Of a DNA stretch of 49,306 nt, positions 1-8,169 are shown piece by piece. The stretch is from Bacillus sp. V2I10. Its GTDB lineage: Bacteria > Bacillota > Bacilli > Bacillales > Bacillaceae. Below the pieces are notes generated by a model. The model was not told where the DNA came from. It was given only the letters and a program-made list of their open reading frames with translations, and did no database searches. The DNA lies in contig NZ_JAUSYV010000003.1 in assembly GCF_030817055.1 (NCBI RefSeq), positions 1 through 49,306 on the forward strand. Direction: 5' to 3'. Each line of letters begins with the position of its first letter. The stretch's first letter is position 1. The translations under genes were made by a program, and so were the position numbers.

Positions 1-833
1 TTCTGAAATTGAGCCTTAATATGGACTTCTACTGGAAATGGAAGTGACTGAGCACGCTGAAACAAATGGCTGTATTCCATATCCAATGAAAAATCGTCGA
101 TGACTAAATGCGAGATATACGTTTCCCCTTCGGGTGTAGAAAGCTTTAAATAGCCCATTTCCGTAGGGTCAATAATACAATTGGTAATGTTTGTTATCCC
201 TCGAATTTTCTTTTGCTCTTCTACAGAATGGTTGATGTCTCGTAAGAAGGTATAACGGTTAACATAGACGAGGGAATCTTCTGACAAACGCTTTCCCCCG
301 ACCGTTTGAACTAATTGAAAGAGATCTTCTTCCAAAGGGGAGAAGCGATCAAAGAATGAATGGTCAGCTTCTCGTTCCATCCCAAACATATTAATGAGTT
401 GATCGGTCACACTTGTAAAAGCACTTTTTAAAGCTCCTGCAAAGTAATCAGCCTGAATGGCTTCAATGCTTTTTAGTCGAACCCCCAAAATAAATTGATA
501 TTGAGTAATGGCTCCAAGCTCTTGCTCTAGCAGCTTAATCGTTTCCCTGTTGTAATACTTTCCTACTTCTCTTGTAGTCTCATGAAAATCCTTTTCGATT
601 TCGTCAAAGCGTTCCCTTAGATTCATTTGGTGAGGGTACATTTCAAGATGAAAATCTCCATAACGCTCCAATTCCTTGAAAAACAAAGTGAATCGTTCTT
701 TCACTTCACGCAAAGACTGAGCATTGTTAGTGGGAATCATTTCTGGAGAGACAGAATAATAGGTATACACATCTCCGCCTCTTGTTAGCATCATATTCTT
801 ATAGAATTGCTTCATAGGCGCTTTTAAATTCAT
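1..833 (-). CDS. VirB4/TcpF-type conjugation ATPase, N-terminal part (continues at 49306)
   Basis: First 277 codons of a VirB4-like ATPase that energises the mating-pair type IV secretion system at the membrane. Reading down the minus strand, the ATG at 833-831 opens a frame with no stop through base 1. Joining base 1 to base 49306 keeps the frame (the junction reads AQFQNKDAILRK) and gives an 833-residue protein. A strong ribosome site (GGGAGGAG, near 845-860) is better spaced for an in-frame TTG at 839-837, so the true start may be two codons upstream. This part is the helical N-terminal domain that precedes the ATPase domain in the family. It lies 57 bases after the TcpE gene in the same operon. 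The product class is clear; the exact start is not. Confidence 0.9.
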   Translation of the reverse strand, partial: MNLKAPMKQFYKNMMLTRGGDVYTYYSVSPEMIPTNNAQSLREVKERFTLFFKELERYGDFHLEMYPHQMNLRERFDEIEKDFHETTREVGKYYNRETIKLLEQELGAITQYQFILGVRLKSIEAIQADYFAGALKSAFTSVTDQLINMFGMEREADHSFFDRFSPLEEDLFQLVQTVGGKRLSEDSLVYVNRYTFLRDINHSVEEQKKIRGITNITNCIIDPTEMGYLKLSTPEGETYISHLVIDDFSLDMEYSHLFQRAQSLPFPVEVHIKAQFQ

Positions 834-890
834 TGACAATGGTTTTACTCCTCCCTCTTGCGAAAGCTCTCTACGAGACCCTAGAAGCCC

Positions 891-1379
891 TTATAAGACA
901 TTCGCTTGTTTTCGTTCTTCTTCAACCTCATGTTCAATCGGCAATTCATCAAAATCTAAAGGATGTTTAACAGCGTACTCTTCTTCTACGCTCTTCTCGT
1001 AATACACGGGCTCTAATTGAACGATTTCGTTTGAGTAAAGGACGACTTCGTCATTGCAATACCGCTTTTTAGGGAATTTTATAGTAATCAAGTAAACTCC
1101 TAAATCCCACAAATAGTTATGAATCTTCTTTCCATCCTTCCTTAACTTATACAGAAGACCAGAGACCACAAACGGAATGCCGATGTACAGGAAAACTGTT
1201 AAGCCAGGTATCAGGGAACCTATCCCATTGAAAAAGGTTCGGTATCTGAACATGATCGCTAAGATGAGAAGCGCAATGACTACTCTTGCAAGGGGAACAC
1301 CAAACGGCAAGCTGAATTTTCCAAGTCGATATAAAGTAACAGGTTCTTCAAAAATGCCTTTGTAGTTATAAGTTTTCAT
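891..1379 (-). CDS. TcpE family conjugal transfer membrane protein
   Basis: 162-residue protein of the TcpE type, an integral membrane component of the pCW3/Tn916-like transfer channel. The N-terminus (MKTYNYKGIFEEPVTLYR) has the family's tyrosine-rich lead-in. Two hydrophobic segments follow (about residues 30-47 and 52-76), then a basic cytoplasmic stretch and an acidic tail. A GGGGGAGAAGGG ribosome site precedes the ATG. It sits between the small TcpD-like gene and the VirB4 ATPase, the usual order. Family assignment rests on length, topology and context; conjugation role is inferred from the operon. Confidence 0.82.
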   Translation of the reverse strand: MKTYNYKGIFEEPVTLYRLGKFSLPFGVPLARVVIALLILAIMFRYRTFFNGIGSLIPGLTVFLYIGIPFVVSGLLYKLRKDGKKIHNYLWDLGVYLITIKFPKKRYCNDEVVLYSNEIVQLEPVYYEKSVEEEYAVKHPLDFDELPIEHEVEEERKQANVL

Positions 1380-1398
1380 CCCTTCTCCCCCTTCGTTG

Positions 1399-1656
1399 TT
1401 AATTACCGATTAAGATGTCTCCTAATTCTTTTAAAGCATTGAGCATATTTTCTGGATTTCCAACACCAAAGAACACAACTCCTGCGACAACTAGAAAGCC
1501 TATAAATTGACCAATTTGCTGTTTAAATAAAAAGAAGATGGAGAATACAACTAAACCAATTGCAACAGCGTTTCCGCCTTCCGTAACAACCCAATCACGT
1601 ACTCCTCCAAGAGTAGGCAATGAACCAAGAACCAAGTTATTTAGCATGTTTAACAT
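1399..1656 (-). CDS. TcpD family small membrane protein
   Basis: 85-residue protein with a hydrophilic N-terminal helix and two hydrophobic helices (about residues 30-46 and 48-66) ending in a short amphipathic tail. Size, topology and position between the TcpC-like and TcpE-like genes match TcpD/VirB2-like small membrane subunits of Gram-positive conjugation systems. A textbook AGGAGG site lies eight bases before the ATG, and the start is only one base from the TcpC stop. A prepilin-type role is possible, but no signal peptidase site is evident. Confidence 0.72.
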   Translation of the reverse strand: MLNMLNNLVLGSLPTLGGVRDWVVTEGGNAVAIGLVVFSIFFLFKQQIGQFIGFLVVAGVVFFGVGNPENMLNALKELGDILIGN

Positions 1657-1657
1657 A

Positions 1658-2731
1658 TCAATTTCCTCCTAATGTGTTTTTCATTTCTTGTACGTAATAC
1701 TTACCGCTGTCTTTCTTGACTGTGATCGTGAAATGCTCTTCATTCGTGATGTCAATTTCCTTTTCCTTAAAGGTCACGATCGCTTTTACAGTAAAGGAGT
1801 CTTCATTTTTCGTTTGATAGACACCTAGTTCTGAGATTTTGACAAATTCTTTCAATCCATCGAGGGATTGCGGATTGTTCATGATGTATTCCATCTCCTC
1901 TTTAGGAGCAGCAGCATACTTGGTAAAAAACTCATTTAACCAAGATTCTACTTCTTGTTTTTGCTTATCCGTGACCTTATTTTCATTCGGAAGCTTATTC
2001 GAAATGGCGGTAAACCCTTCGCCTTCAACGTTTGGAACAGCCGTAAAATAAAGGTTTTCAATCACAGCATATTGACCATTCTTCGCTTGCACCGGTATAT
2101 TCAAGAGTGCCGTTTTCACTTGCTCCGTTTCCTCCTGAACTTTTTGTTTGACCTTCTTTTTCTTATCACCTTCTTTGACTTCTTTTTCTACCTCTTTTTC
2201 TGTGATAGAGATATTGGTATAGGTCACTTTGTATTGAAGGGTTGCTGAATCTTTGCCATATTGAATGTCAAACAAATGCTTATTTTCAAGCTTTCGATAG
2301 CCCTTCACACCCTCAAAACTTTCCGCTTCTAATCCACTGGCCAGATACGTATTCAAGGTTTCCATCCTTTGTTTTCGTTCGGCTTCGTCATTTGGAATAG
2401 TGATAAAGCTGTCCACGACTTGTTCACCAAACAGTGTCATTTTGGGACTTTTATAAGCGTCATAATCCTGAATGGAAAAACTTTTTTTGACATCCTCAAT
2501 AGTAGATTGAGTGGCAGCCACTTTATTTAAGGCATTGTTAGCACGCAAGAAACCTAAAACGGCACTGACACAAATAATCCCGATGACAAACCAAATCATA
2601 AAGCGAATACCTTTCATATTTCGCTGCTTGGGAAGGGTTCTGCTTTCCTTTTTTTGTTTCTTAGGCATATTCCCTTTCAAAAACCCTGTCGAATTTTCCC
2701 GAATATTCCGATATTTTTCCGCAAACTTCAT
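1658..2731 (-). CDS. TcpC family (VirB8-like) conjugal transfer protein
   Basis: 357-residue bitopic protein. A basic cytoplasmic head (about 1-42) is followed by one transmembrane helix (MIWFVIGIICVSAVLGFL, about 46-63) and a large extracytoplasmic part with two repeated NTF2-like modules (about 90-240 and 255-355). This is the architecture of conjugative transposon protein TcpC, the VirB8 counterpart that recruits other channel subunits. A lysine/glutamate-rich loop near residues 180-205 separates the modules. It starts 13 bases after the coupling-protein stop with a GGGGAGATG ribosome site. Confident by architecture and operon place. Confidence 0.85.
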   Translation of the reverse strand: MKFAEKYRNIRENSTGFLKGNMPKKQKKESRTLPKQRNMKGIRFMIWFVIGIICVSAVLGFLRANNALNKVAATQSTIEDVKKSFSIQDYDAYKSPKMTLFGEQVVDSFITIPNDEAERKQRMETLNTYLASGLEAESFEGVKGYRKLENKHLFDIQYGKDSATLQYKVTYTNISITEKEVEKEVKEGDKKKKVKQKVQEETEQVKTALLNIPVQAKNGQYAVIENLYFTAVPNVEGEGFTAISNKLPNENKVTDKQKQEVESWLNEFFTKYAAAPKEEMEYIMNNPQSLDGLKEFVKISELGVYQTKNEDSFTVKAIVTFKEKEIDITNEEHFTITVKKDSGKYYVQEMKNTLGGN

Positions 2732-2744
2732 CTCACATCTCCCC

Positions 2745-4874
2745 TCATCCTGTACGGAATTTGATGAATAGCCTTTTCCACAATGGTGGAGCTTCGTCTA
2801 TCAAAGGGTTTCGAAAGAAAATGACTCGTCTTCTTTCTTCCTCTGATAACCCTCTGGCCGCCTTTCGAATGACTGCAAATTGTCCAGTATCAAAACTTTT
2901 AATCTCATTAGGATGAAAATAAAAGGCTTGCACATTCCGAACCGTTCCTTTTTCTGTTTTTAGATCGATCCGCTTAAATAATCCACCTTTATCTTCAAGC
3001 TGATACGTGACTTCTTGGTCGGAAAATGTTCCCCCTATGCTCGCTGCTTCATCGGCTGTTGTGGAGGAATTTTGTTTACCAATCCAAATGGTATTACAGG
3101 TATCTATCACTTTTTCTTTGATATTAACCCCACTGACATCGGCAAGATCAGCAAATGACTGGATACCAATGACCGCCCTCATATTTGCGCTACGAGCCCT
3201 CGCCGTGATGTCTGCAACCTTTTCAGACCCATAAGCGCTAAATTCATCAAAAACTGCTGTAACGCCCTTCCTATCGCTTTTATTGGTCTTGAATTGTTCC
3301 TTTACAGCATTAGCTGTATCTGCAATGACAAATCGACCCATTCGTTTTATGAATTTTTCATATGATAAAGAGTTGAACGAAAAGATAACACCTTCCCCAC
3401 GTTTCATAACCTCAACTAGATCAAGACCGCTTTCTTTCTCCTCCAACAATCTTCCTAACTCACTATTAACCAATTGAGAGAGCTGGCTTCGCAAGCCTTG
3501 AAGATTTTGACGCATATGTGGAAACGCCTTTTCAATGTCCTTATCTTCTTCATCAGACAAGGTTTCTTTATCAAAAAACAATACCATCATTTTTTTAGAT
3601 CGTTCGGACTGATGACGGACAATGATCTCTTTTTGAACCGTTCGATATTCAACCTCTTCGGATTTCTTGGATGAAGGTGCATCACCAAAAACATCCAGTG
3701 AATCAGTAGGTACGGTAACCTTTAATTTGAACTGCTGATTTTCAACAGTTGAAGGACTTTTTTCCACCTTTTCTTGCTCTTCAACAATTCTTTTTTCCTG
3801 CACAATGTCGTTTTTCAACACACTGTACAAGTTCTTTACGGATAGAAAATGTAATAGGTTCTTTAAATCTCGATCAATTTCATAAAGATCAAGAAAATAA
3901 ACGACTTTTTGAAGATTGTCCTGCGCTTCATTTTCATAAAACTCATTTGACCAGTCAAAGAGTGCCATTAAACGATCAGTAATTTCAGAACGATTCCCAT
4001 TTTTCAAGGGATTATAGGTGAGGTCCGTATTTTCACTAAATACATGCAATGTGCGACCGTACCGATCAAACATAGACTGTAAATCTTCTATTGTTTCTGA
4101 ATCTCCTTTACCATCTACAAATACCACACTTTCATGATTCATAAGAGCTGTCTCAATCAATGTCATAATGGCAACGGTTTTCCCACTTCCAGTAGTTCCT
4201 GCAACAAGTACATGCTGTTTTGTTTCCGCTGATTTCATCGTAATTTCATTTCGATTCTCATCGATACCAAGCAAGATGTCTTCAATCGGTTGATTCTTCT
4301 CTAATTGCTTAGCTTTACGCTTTCGCCAATTTGCCTGTACTTGATTCGTAATAGAGAGACTGTGTTTTTTAATCGCCTTAAATTGCTTGGATTGGCGATA
4401 TTTATACCTTTTATCATCCTTTGAAGTAACTACTTTTCCTCTGTAAAAATCAATGACTGCAACTCCTGCCCGAGCAAACAATACACCAAGTGACAATGAA
4501 GCTAACCAAGCTTTCCATGTCATTTGAAATGGTGAGCCATTATTAATAAGATTTTCAACTGGATTCACAAAGCGTTCCATTCCTACAAGGGTAAAAGTCG
4601 CTTCTGTCAGTTGAAACAATACACGCCATCCCTCAAAATACAAAACGGCTGCTAAAAGTAATCCCGCTATAATCGAAAAAAGATTAACCATCTTTTTGTC
4701 CTTAAGAAGCTGAAACACTCCGAGACATAAAAGACCAATCACAAAGGAACCAGCTGTAAGAAGTACAATCACAACGCATAAGAGGAAAATAGAAAAGAAT
4801 CCTATCATCTCTTCTGTTTGTTGTTCTCCGTTTGTCTGTTCATTCTTTTTCGGTTGTTCATCAAACCATCCCAT
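2745..4874 (-). CDS. VirD4/TraG-type coupling protein (T4CP)
   Basis: 709-residue coupling ATPase that brings the relaxosome to the secretion channel. The N-terminus has hydrophobic segments at about 23-47, 58-75 and a weaker one near 120-140. The ATPase domain follows, with Walker A GTTGSGKT (about 225) and a Walker B-like segment GVTAVFDEFSAYGS (about 545), then the motif GIQSFADL and a conserved aspartate/glutamate region. These are typical of VirD4-like proteins in low-GC Gram-positive conjugative elements. A variable insertion at about 340-430 is charged and probably surface exposed. The ATG at 4874 has GAGGAG ten bases upstream; the gene follows the Replic_Relax gene by five bases. Confidence 0.9.
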   Translation of the reverse strand: MGWFDEQPKKNEQTNGEQQTEEMIGFFSIFLLCVVIVLLTAGSFVIGLLCLGVFQLLKDKKMVNLFSIIAGLLLAAVLYFEGWRVLFQLTEATFTLVGMERFVNPVENLINNGSPFQMTWKAWLASLSLGVLFARAGVAVIDFYRGKVVTSKDDKRYKYRQSKQFKAIKKHSLSITNQVQANWRKRKAKQLEKNQPIEDILLGIDENRNEITMKSAETKQHVLVAGTTGSGKTVAIMTLIETALMNHESVVFVDGKGDSETIEDLQSMFDRYGRTLHVFSENTDLTYNPLKNGNRSEITDRLMALFDWSNEFYENEAQDNLQKVVYFLDLYEIDRDLKNLLHFLSVKNLYSVLKNDIVQEKRIVEEQEKVEKSPSTVENQQFKLKVTVPTDSLDVFGDAPSSKKSEEVEYRTVQKEIIVRHQSERSKKMMVLFFDKETLSDEEDKDIEKAFPHMRQNLQGLRSQLSQLVNSELGRLLEEKESGLDLVEVMKRGEGVIFSFNSLSYEKFIKRMGRFVIADTANAVKEQFKTNKSDRKGVTAVFDEFSAYGSEKVADITARARSANMRAVIGIQSFADLADVSGVNIKEKVIDTCNTIWIGKQNSSTTADEAASIGGTFSDQEVTYQLEDKGGLFKRIDLKTEKGTVRNVQAFYFHPNEIKSFDTGQFAVIRKAARGLSEEERRRVIFFRNPLIDEAPPLWKRLFIKFRTG

Positions 4875-4879
4875 TCATA

Positions 4880-5563
4880 TCACTCCTCACTAGATGGTAA
4901 AACCTGATCAAGCAAAGAAACCCGAAGATTTTTCACCCCTACACCATCTGCCGATTGCTGAATGGATTTCATAATTGTTTCATCCCTACAAAGATAGATC
5001 GCATCTGTATAGTGACCGCTGTTTATTAAATCTCGATATTGTTCCATCTTCCTAATAATCCTGGCATTAGTCTTTGATGATAATTCCACCTCATAGGCTA
5101 CTCGGCGCTCCTCATTAAACAAAGAAAAATCAGGAACATTCTTTGCCATGTAATCCCAACGCATTGGCTGATTTTGATTAGCTAAAGTAAGCGCATATTC
5201 TCTTGTTAATTCTCGTTCGGTTTTAAAATCTAAGTTTCTACCTTGCTGCAAATAACGATTTTTCATAATGAAAAGAACCTCTGCAGCCGTCAAATCATGT
5301 TGAAGCGAAGAATATCCACTTGGTCCACTAAACTTCAAACTTCCAACGTAATCACTGCCATCTTTCGTAATCACACAAATCTTCTGACGGCCAAAACTCT
5401 TATTCTCAATAAAATTTAATTCTTCCAGCTGCTGTCTTGCTCTGTAGATCGTCATTGTTGCCATTCCTGAATACCTTTCTAACTGCGTAACACCTATCAC
5501 TCCAAAACGATCGATCAACCGTAAAACCTTCATCCTCTTTTCACTAACCACATTAAATTTCAT
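4880..5563 (-). CDS. Replic_Relax winged-helix protein, relaxosome candidate
   Basis: 227 residues from the ATG at 5563, chosen because GGAGG sits seven bases upstream; the frame is open 14 codons further but lacks a good ribosome site there. Residues 8-80 form a winged helix (RFGVIGVTQLERYSGM; QQLEELNFIENK). The C-terminal half has a PD-(D/E)xK-like pattern (PDFSLF, then AYEVELSSKT) typical of the replication-relaxation family (PF13814). Such proteins sit beside coupling proteins in Gram-positive plasmids, and pCW3 TcpK is a winged-helix oriT binder. As first gene of the transfer operon, next to direct repeats and a large palindrome, it is the best relaxosome or oriT-recognition candidate here. 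Whether it nicks DNA is not known. Confidence 0.75.
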   Translation of the reverse strand: MKFNVVSEKRMKVLRLIDRFGVIGVTQLERYSGMATMTIYRARQQLEELNFIENKSFGRQKICVITKDGSDYVGSLKFSGPSGYSSLQHDLTAAEVLFIMKNRYLQQGRNLDFKTERELTREYALTLANQNQPMRWDYMAKNVPDFSLFNEERRVAYEVELSSKTNARIIRKMEQYRDLINSGHYTDAIYLCRDETIMKSIQQSADGVGVKNLRVSLLDQVLPSSEE

Positions 5564-5707
5564 AAACAATCCTCCATCACCACAACAATTTAGATCACCC
5601 CTCATTTTAGGTAATAACCTCTAACTCATCAAACAACCTACAAACCCCAAACATCATTTTTCACCACCTCTCAGCTACTCCTCTATTTCCATCGTTTTTC
5701 TTTTGAC

Positions 5708-5760
5708 CTTGAACTTTTTTTATCACTTGAACTTATTACTTGAACTTATCTCTTGAACTT
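5708..5760. repeat. Four CTTGAACTT direct repeats
   Basis: CTTGAACTT occurs exactly at 5708-5716, 5726-5734, 5739-5747 and 5752-5760. The starts are 18, 13 and 13 bases apart, so the last three lie on about the same face of the helix only every second unit. A pyrimidine-rich strand (5760-5820) adjoins them. They lie in the intergenic head of the transfer operon, upstream of the winged-helix gene, and are likely binding sites for that protein or for a transfer regulator. Confidence 0.7.
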
Positions 5761-5789
5761 ACTCTCTTATCTTTTAATCTTTTATCTTT

Positions 5790-5876
5790 TTATCTCTTAA
5801 TCACTCTCTCCTCACACCTCTTACTTAACCCACCACACCACCTTATATCCTCTATCCCCAAATCAATATTTATCAT
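5790..5876 (-). CDS. Putative 28-residue leader ORF in left arm of palindrome
   Basis: Small frame beginning MINIDLGIEDIRW and ending in TAA at 5790. It is included because AGGAGG lies three bases before its ATG, and because the right arm of the surrounding palindrome carries the same ribosome site and start (MINIDL). It precedes the transfer operon on the same strand. No homologue is recognised; it may simply be a by-product of the inverted duplication. Confidence 0.25.
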   Translation of the reverse strand: MINIDLGIEDIRWCGGLSKRCEERVIKR

Positions 5877-5953
5877 TTTCCTCCTGACCATTTGCTCGTT
5901 TACGTAGTGAGCGAATGGTCAGGAGGGGGTTTTTATGATAAATATTGATTTGG
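5858..5953. repeat. 96-bp palindrome between transfer and replication regions
   Basis: Outer arms 5858-5876 and 5935-5953 are perfect 19-bp inverted copies. Inner arms 5881-5897 and 5909-5925 pair over 17 bp with one mismatch. The centre is GTTTACGTAGT. Each arm carries a ribosome-site-like GGAGG and an ATG pointing outward. Its place at the head of the transfer operon makes it a candidate oriT, bidirectional control region or single-strand origin. Confidence 0.85.
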
Positions 5954-6117
5954 AACGCCTTTTACACAAAAGAAATGGTGGGTTTGAAAACATTTACATA
6001 TCACTTATTAACCAAAATAATACCATTAACAAGTATAAAAAAGTATCCAACTTTTTCCTTAAAATCCCCTTGGTGTACTTAGCCCTTTCTCCTTATAATT
6101 TCCATTTTATTAAATAA
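5935..6117 (+). CDS. Putative 60-residue ORF in right arm of palindrome
   Basis: Frame MINIDLERLLHKRNGG... with AGGAGG eight bases before the ATG, both inside the right arm of the palindrome. The product would be basic with a hydrophobic C-terminal stretch (about 41-57). It is not recognised. The strong ribosome site makes translation possible, but nothing else supports it. Confidence 0.3.
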   Translation: MINIDLERLLHKRNGGFENIYISLINQNNTINKYKKVSNFFLKIPLVYLALSPYNFHFIK

Positions 6118-6315
6118 AAAAACCATACTGGATTGACTAAATTCCATATGCCTTTTCTAAAAATTCCACCTGAATAAGTCCCTAACTTCGTTTTTAATTT
6201 ATTACTGATCAATTTGATCAGTAAAATAGCGATAGTAATCTTAATCAAGAATAATTAGATAAGATGGTAATAAGGTTCTTCTCGGTAGTCAATGACTAAA
6301 CACATAGAAATAGCT
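6118..6315. other. Spacer after rep with short inverted repeats
   Basis: No gene seen. It contains a 10-bp inverted repeat TTACTGATCA/TGATCAGTAA with a three-base loop at 6202-6224. A second pair, AAGGTTCTTCT near 6269 and AGAAGAACCTT near 6356, pairs with the extreme 3' end of rep. These could terminate rep or belong to an origin. Confidence 0.4.
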
Positions 6316-7704
6316 TCAAGGTAGCGCACCCCTAGAAAGAGATAAACTATGACCAGAAGAACCTTGACTAATAGGAACATCCGCAGAGATAGATAAAGAA
6401 ACCCCACCCACCACCTGATCTATAAATGTAATTGAATTGAACCCATTTTTTTTTGATGGATTTTTAGGCCGGAACGGAACCACTTTGGACTGTTTAACGA
6501 GCTGTAGAGTGGTTACAGCAGACCGTCCTTTCCCTTCAACATTTTTGGTAACAATCCCACGTTGAATAAGGTAATCTATGACCTTTTTAAAGGTTGAATA
6601 TGGTATGTTTTTATTTCTGTCTGAAGACGATTTGATTGCTTGAGCAATCGTTCTTTGTCCACCACAAACTTCGCCACCTGCAGAGATCAAATAGTTAATA
6701 ACATCGTTTTCCCACTCATTAAAGTGGCTATATGTACGTTCTTCTCTTGGTTTTGCTTCCTCCCATGTTTGATAAGTAAATGCCATTCCGGAAAGTTCAC
6801 GGATCCAAAATGAAGACGGTCCTCCTGGCGATCCTTTCTTGAAGGCGCTTTTCACTTTTCGTTTTACATCAATCTGATTCATTGCCGGCTCGTTTAGTCC
6901 ATTCCATTCTTGCAAGCGTGCTTCTGTTTCTGATTCACTGTAGCCTGAAGCTTTAAAAGCCAAAGCAAGCGTATAGCAAGTATTGTCTCTCTGCCCCCTA
7001 GATACACCTTCTAACAGTTTTTTAATAGCTGCATGACCTAAAAGACCGCCTGAACCAATACAAACGGACTTACGGTCTTTTAATAGCTCTTCCCTGCATT
7101 CTTCATGGTAGATTGATAGCCAATCGCATAAATCATCAAATGATACCCTGTTATCACTTTGATATAACGTGTTGGCTGCCGTTGGCATACGAAACCACCG
7201 TTCAGCTCCAATGGCTTGAATGTCCCCCCCCATAACCTCTGCAATTGCAGCTTGTACGTGTTTGTATAGCTCTGTCACCTTCGGAAAAGCACGTTTTGGA
7301 CAATTGTAATACCAATAAACATGAAACCCCCCTGAAGGTGTAGAAACCACCATAGAAGGCACCGGAAGACCAGCTTCTGATACAAGATTCAGCACATCAG
7401 GAAGAATCATAGATTCGTTTTGATCGTTTTTCACATCAATATCAATAACCATTGCATTTAACCAGCGTAAAGCCCCTGCATGTCGCTGATCATTGCGAAA
7501 AAAAGTATTTGGTGTGAAATAGGTATACGCTTCAGCAGCTCCATATAAAGAATGAAAAGTGCGTATTGCTTTAGGTTTTTCATTAAATTTATTACAAACA
7601 AAAACCCATCCTAAATGACTGTTATAGCCTGTTTGCTGCCTTTCTGATTGTCGCTTAGGTGCTTCAGTAAGTTGATCACCAAAAATCTCTCTATAAGCAT
7701 TCAT
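6316..7704 (-). CDS. AEP primase-type plasmid replication protein
   Basis: 462 residues from the ATG at 7704, which has GGGGAGG seven bases upstream; the frame is open 15 codons further but passes through the leader hairpin. The N-terminal half has the archaeo-eukaryotic primase signature: IDIDV (about residue 82, metal-binding DxD), SGGFHVYWYY (about 125) and AERWFRMPTAAN (about 165). A middle helical part is followed by a C-terminal winged-helix region (about 340-425, from FNEWENDVINYL to TTLQLV). This fits primase-polymerase Rep proteins of Firmicute plasmids, which initiate replication. It is divergent from parMR and appears controlled by a leader attenuator and antisense RNA. Rep role is inferred, as it is the only initiator-like gene here. 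Confidence 0.78.
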   Translation of the reverse strand: MNAYREIFGDQLTEAPKRQSERQQTGYNSHLGWVFVCNKFNEKPKAIRTFHSLYGAAEAYTYFTPNTFFRNDQRHAGALRWLNAMVIDIDVKNDQNESMILPDVLNLVSEAGLPVPSMVVSTPSGGFHVYWYYNCPKRAFPKVTELYKHVQAAIAEVMGGDIQAIGAERWFRMPTAANTLYQSDNRVSFDDLCDWLSIYHEECREELLKDRKSVCIGSGGLLGHAAIKKLLEGVSRGQRDNTCYTLALAFKASGYSESETEARLQEWNGLNEPAMNQIDVKRKVKSAFKKGSPGGPSSFWIRELSGMAFTYQTWEEAKPREERTYSHFNEWENDVINYLISAGGEVCGGQRTIAQAIKSSSDRNKNIPYSTFKKVIDYLIQRGIVTKNVEGKGRSAVTTLQLVKQSKVVPFRPKNPSKKNGFNSITFIDQVVGGVSLSISADVPISQGSSGHSLSLSRGALP

Positions 7705-7731
7705 ATGCTTGTCCTCCCCTATTTGGGAAAA

Positions 7732-7767
7732 CAAAAAAGACTGGAGCAAGCTAAGCTGCCCCAGTCT
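7732..7767 (-). terminator. Attenuator-like terminator in rep leader
   Basis: On the minus strand AGACTGG and CCAGTCT (7761-7767 and 7738-7744) form a stem with an inner AGC/GCT extension, followed directly by TTTTTT. It lies about 15 bases ahead of the rep ribosome site, inside the leader, so it would end rep transcripts before the gene. This is the classic position of an attenuator controlled by antisense RNA. Confidence 0.7.
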
Positions 7768-7838
7768 AAAATCTTAAAAACGCCTGACATCCCTAGATTC
7801 TTTGCAAAATATACCACTCTAAAAACAAGAGAAAGTAA

Positions 7839-7867
7839 TTGCAAAAAGCCTAGAAAACTGTTATTAT
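7839..7867 (+). promoter_or_regulatory. Promoter for antisense RNA
   Basis: TTGCAA at 7839-7844, 17-base spacer, TATTAT at 7862-7867; an overlapping TATAAT ends at 7870. It points rightward, against rep, and would start RNA near 7875. Confidence 0.55.
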
Positions 7868-7873
7868 AATCCC

Positions 7874-7998
7874 ATACGAAATTTTAATAACGGTCCATAT
7901 TGCTACCAACAATCTGGACAAAGGCGTTTCGAGCTAGGGTGAAGCTAGCTTGAAATCATATTTCAGAGCGTGCTACCAACACGCTCTTTTATTTTTGT
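7874..7998 (+). ncRNA. Candidate antisense RNA controlling rep copy number
   Basis: A transcript from the promoter at 7839-7867 would run about 120 nt. It carries two hairpins: an imperfect one at 7927-7955 (TTTCGAGCTAG pairing with CTAGCTTGAAA) and a terminator at 7965-7998 (AGAGCGTG, loop CTACCAA, CACGCTCT, then T-run). The word TGCTACCAAC occurs both near 7901 and across the terminator loop. If rep is transcribed from beyond 8000 on the other strand, this RNA is fully complementary to the rep leader. Together with the attenuator it matches the pIP501/pT181 type of copy control. Inference from structure; no homologue recalled. Confidence 0.6.
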
Positions 7999-8119
7999 CT
8001 TTTTTATTTTCACTAAAATTGTAATGTTTTAATAATGATCTATGTATGTCGTAATCTATTAATTTAGTTAGCATAATTCATCAAAATATATCAAGTTACT
8101 AAACACTATACACCCATTT

Positions 8120-8148
8120 TTGACATTCGTCTACCCTTATTCTTATAA
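8120..8148 (+). promoter_or_regulatory. Promoter overlapping palindrome upstream of parM
   Basis: TTGACA (8120-8125), 17-base spacer, TTATAA (8143-8148). The inverted repeat ACCCTTAT/ATAAGGGT (8133-8152) covers the -10 box, so a repressor could act here. Confidence 0.6.
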
Positions 8149-8169
8149 GGGTTTATTCTAAAAATAACT

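Noticed and set aside
5708..5760. Four short direct repeats as a possible CRISPR remnant
   Set aside because: Units are nine bases with spacers of four to nine bases; no cas gene is present. They look like protein-binding iterons.
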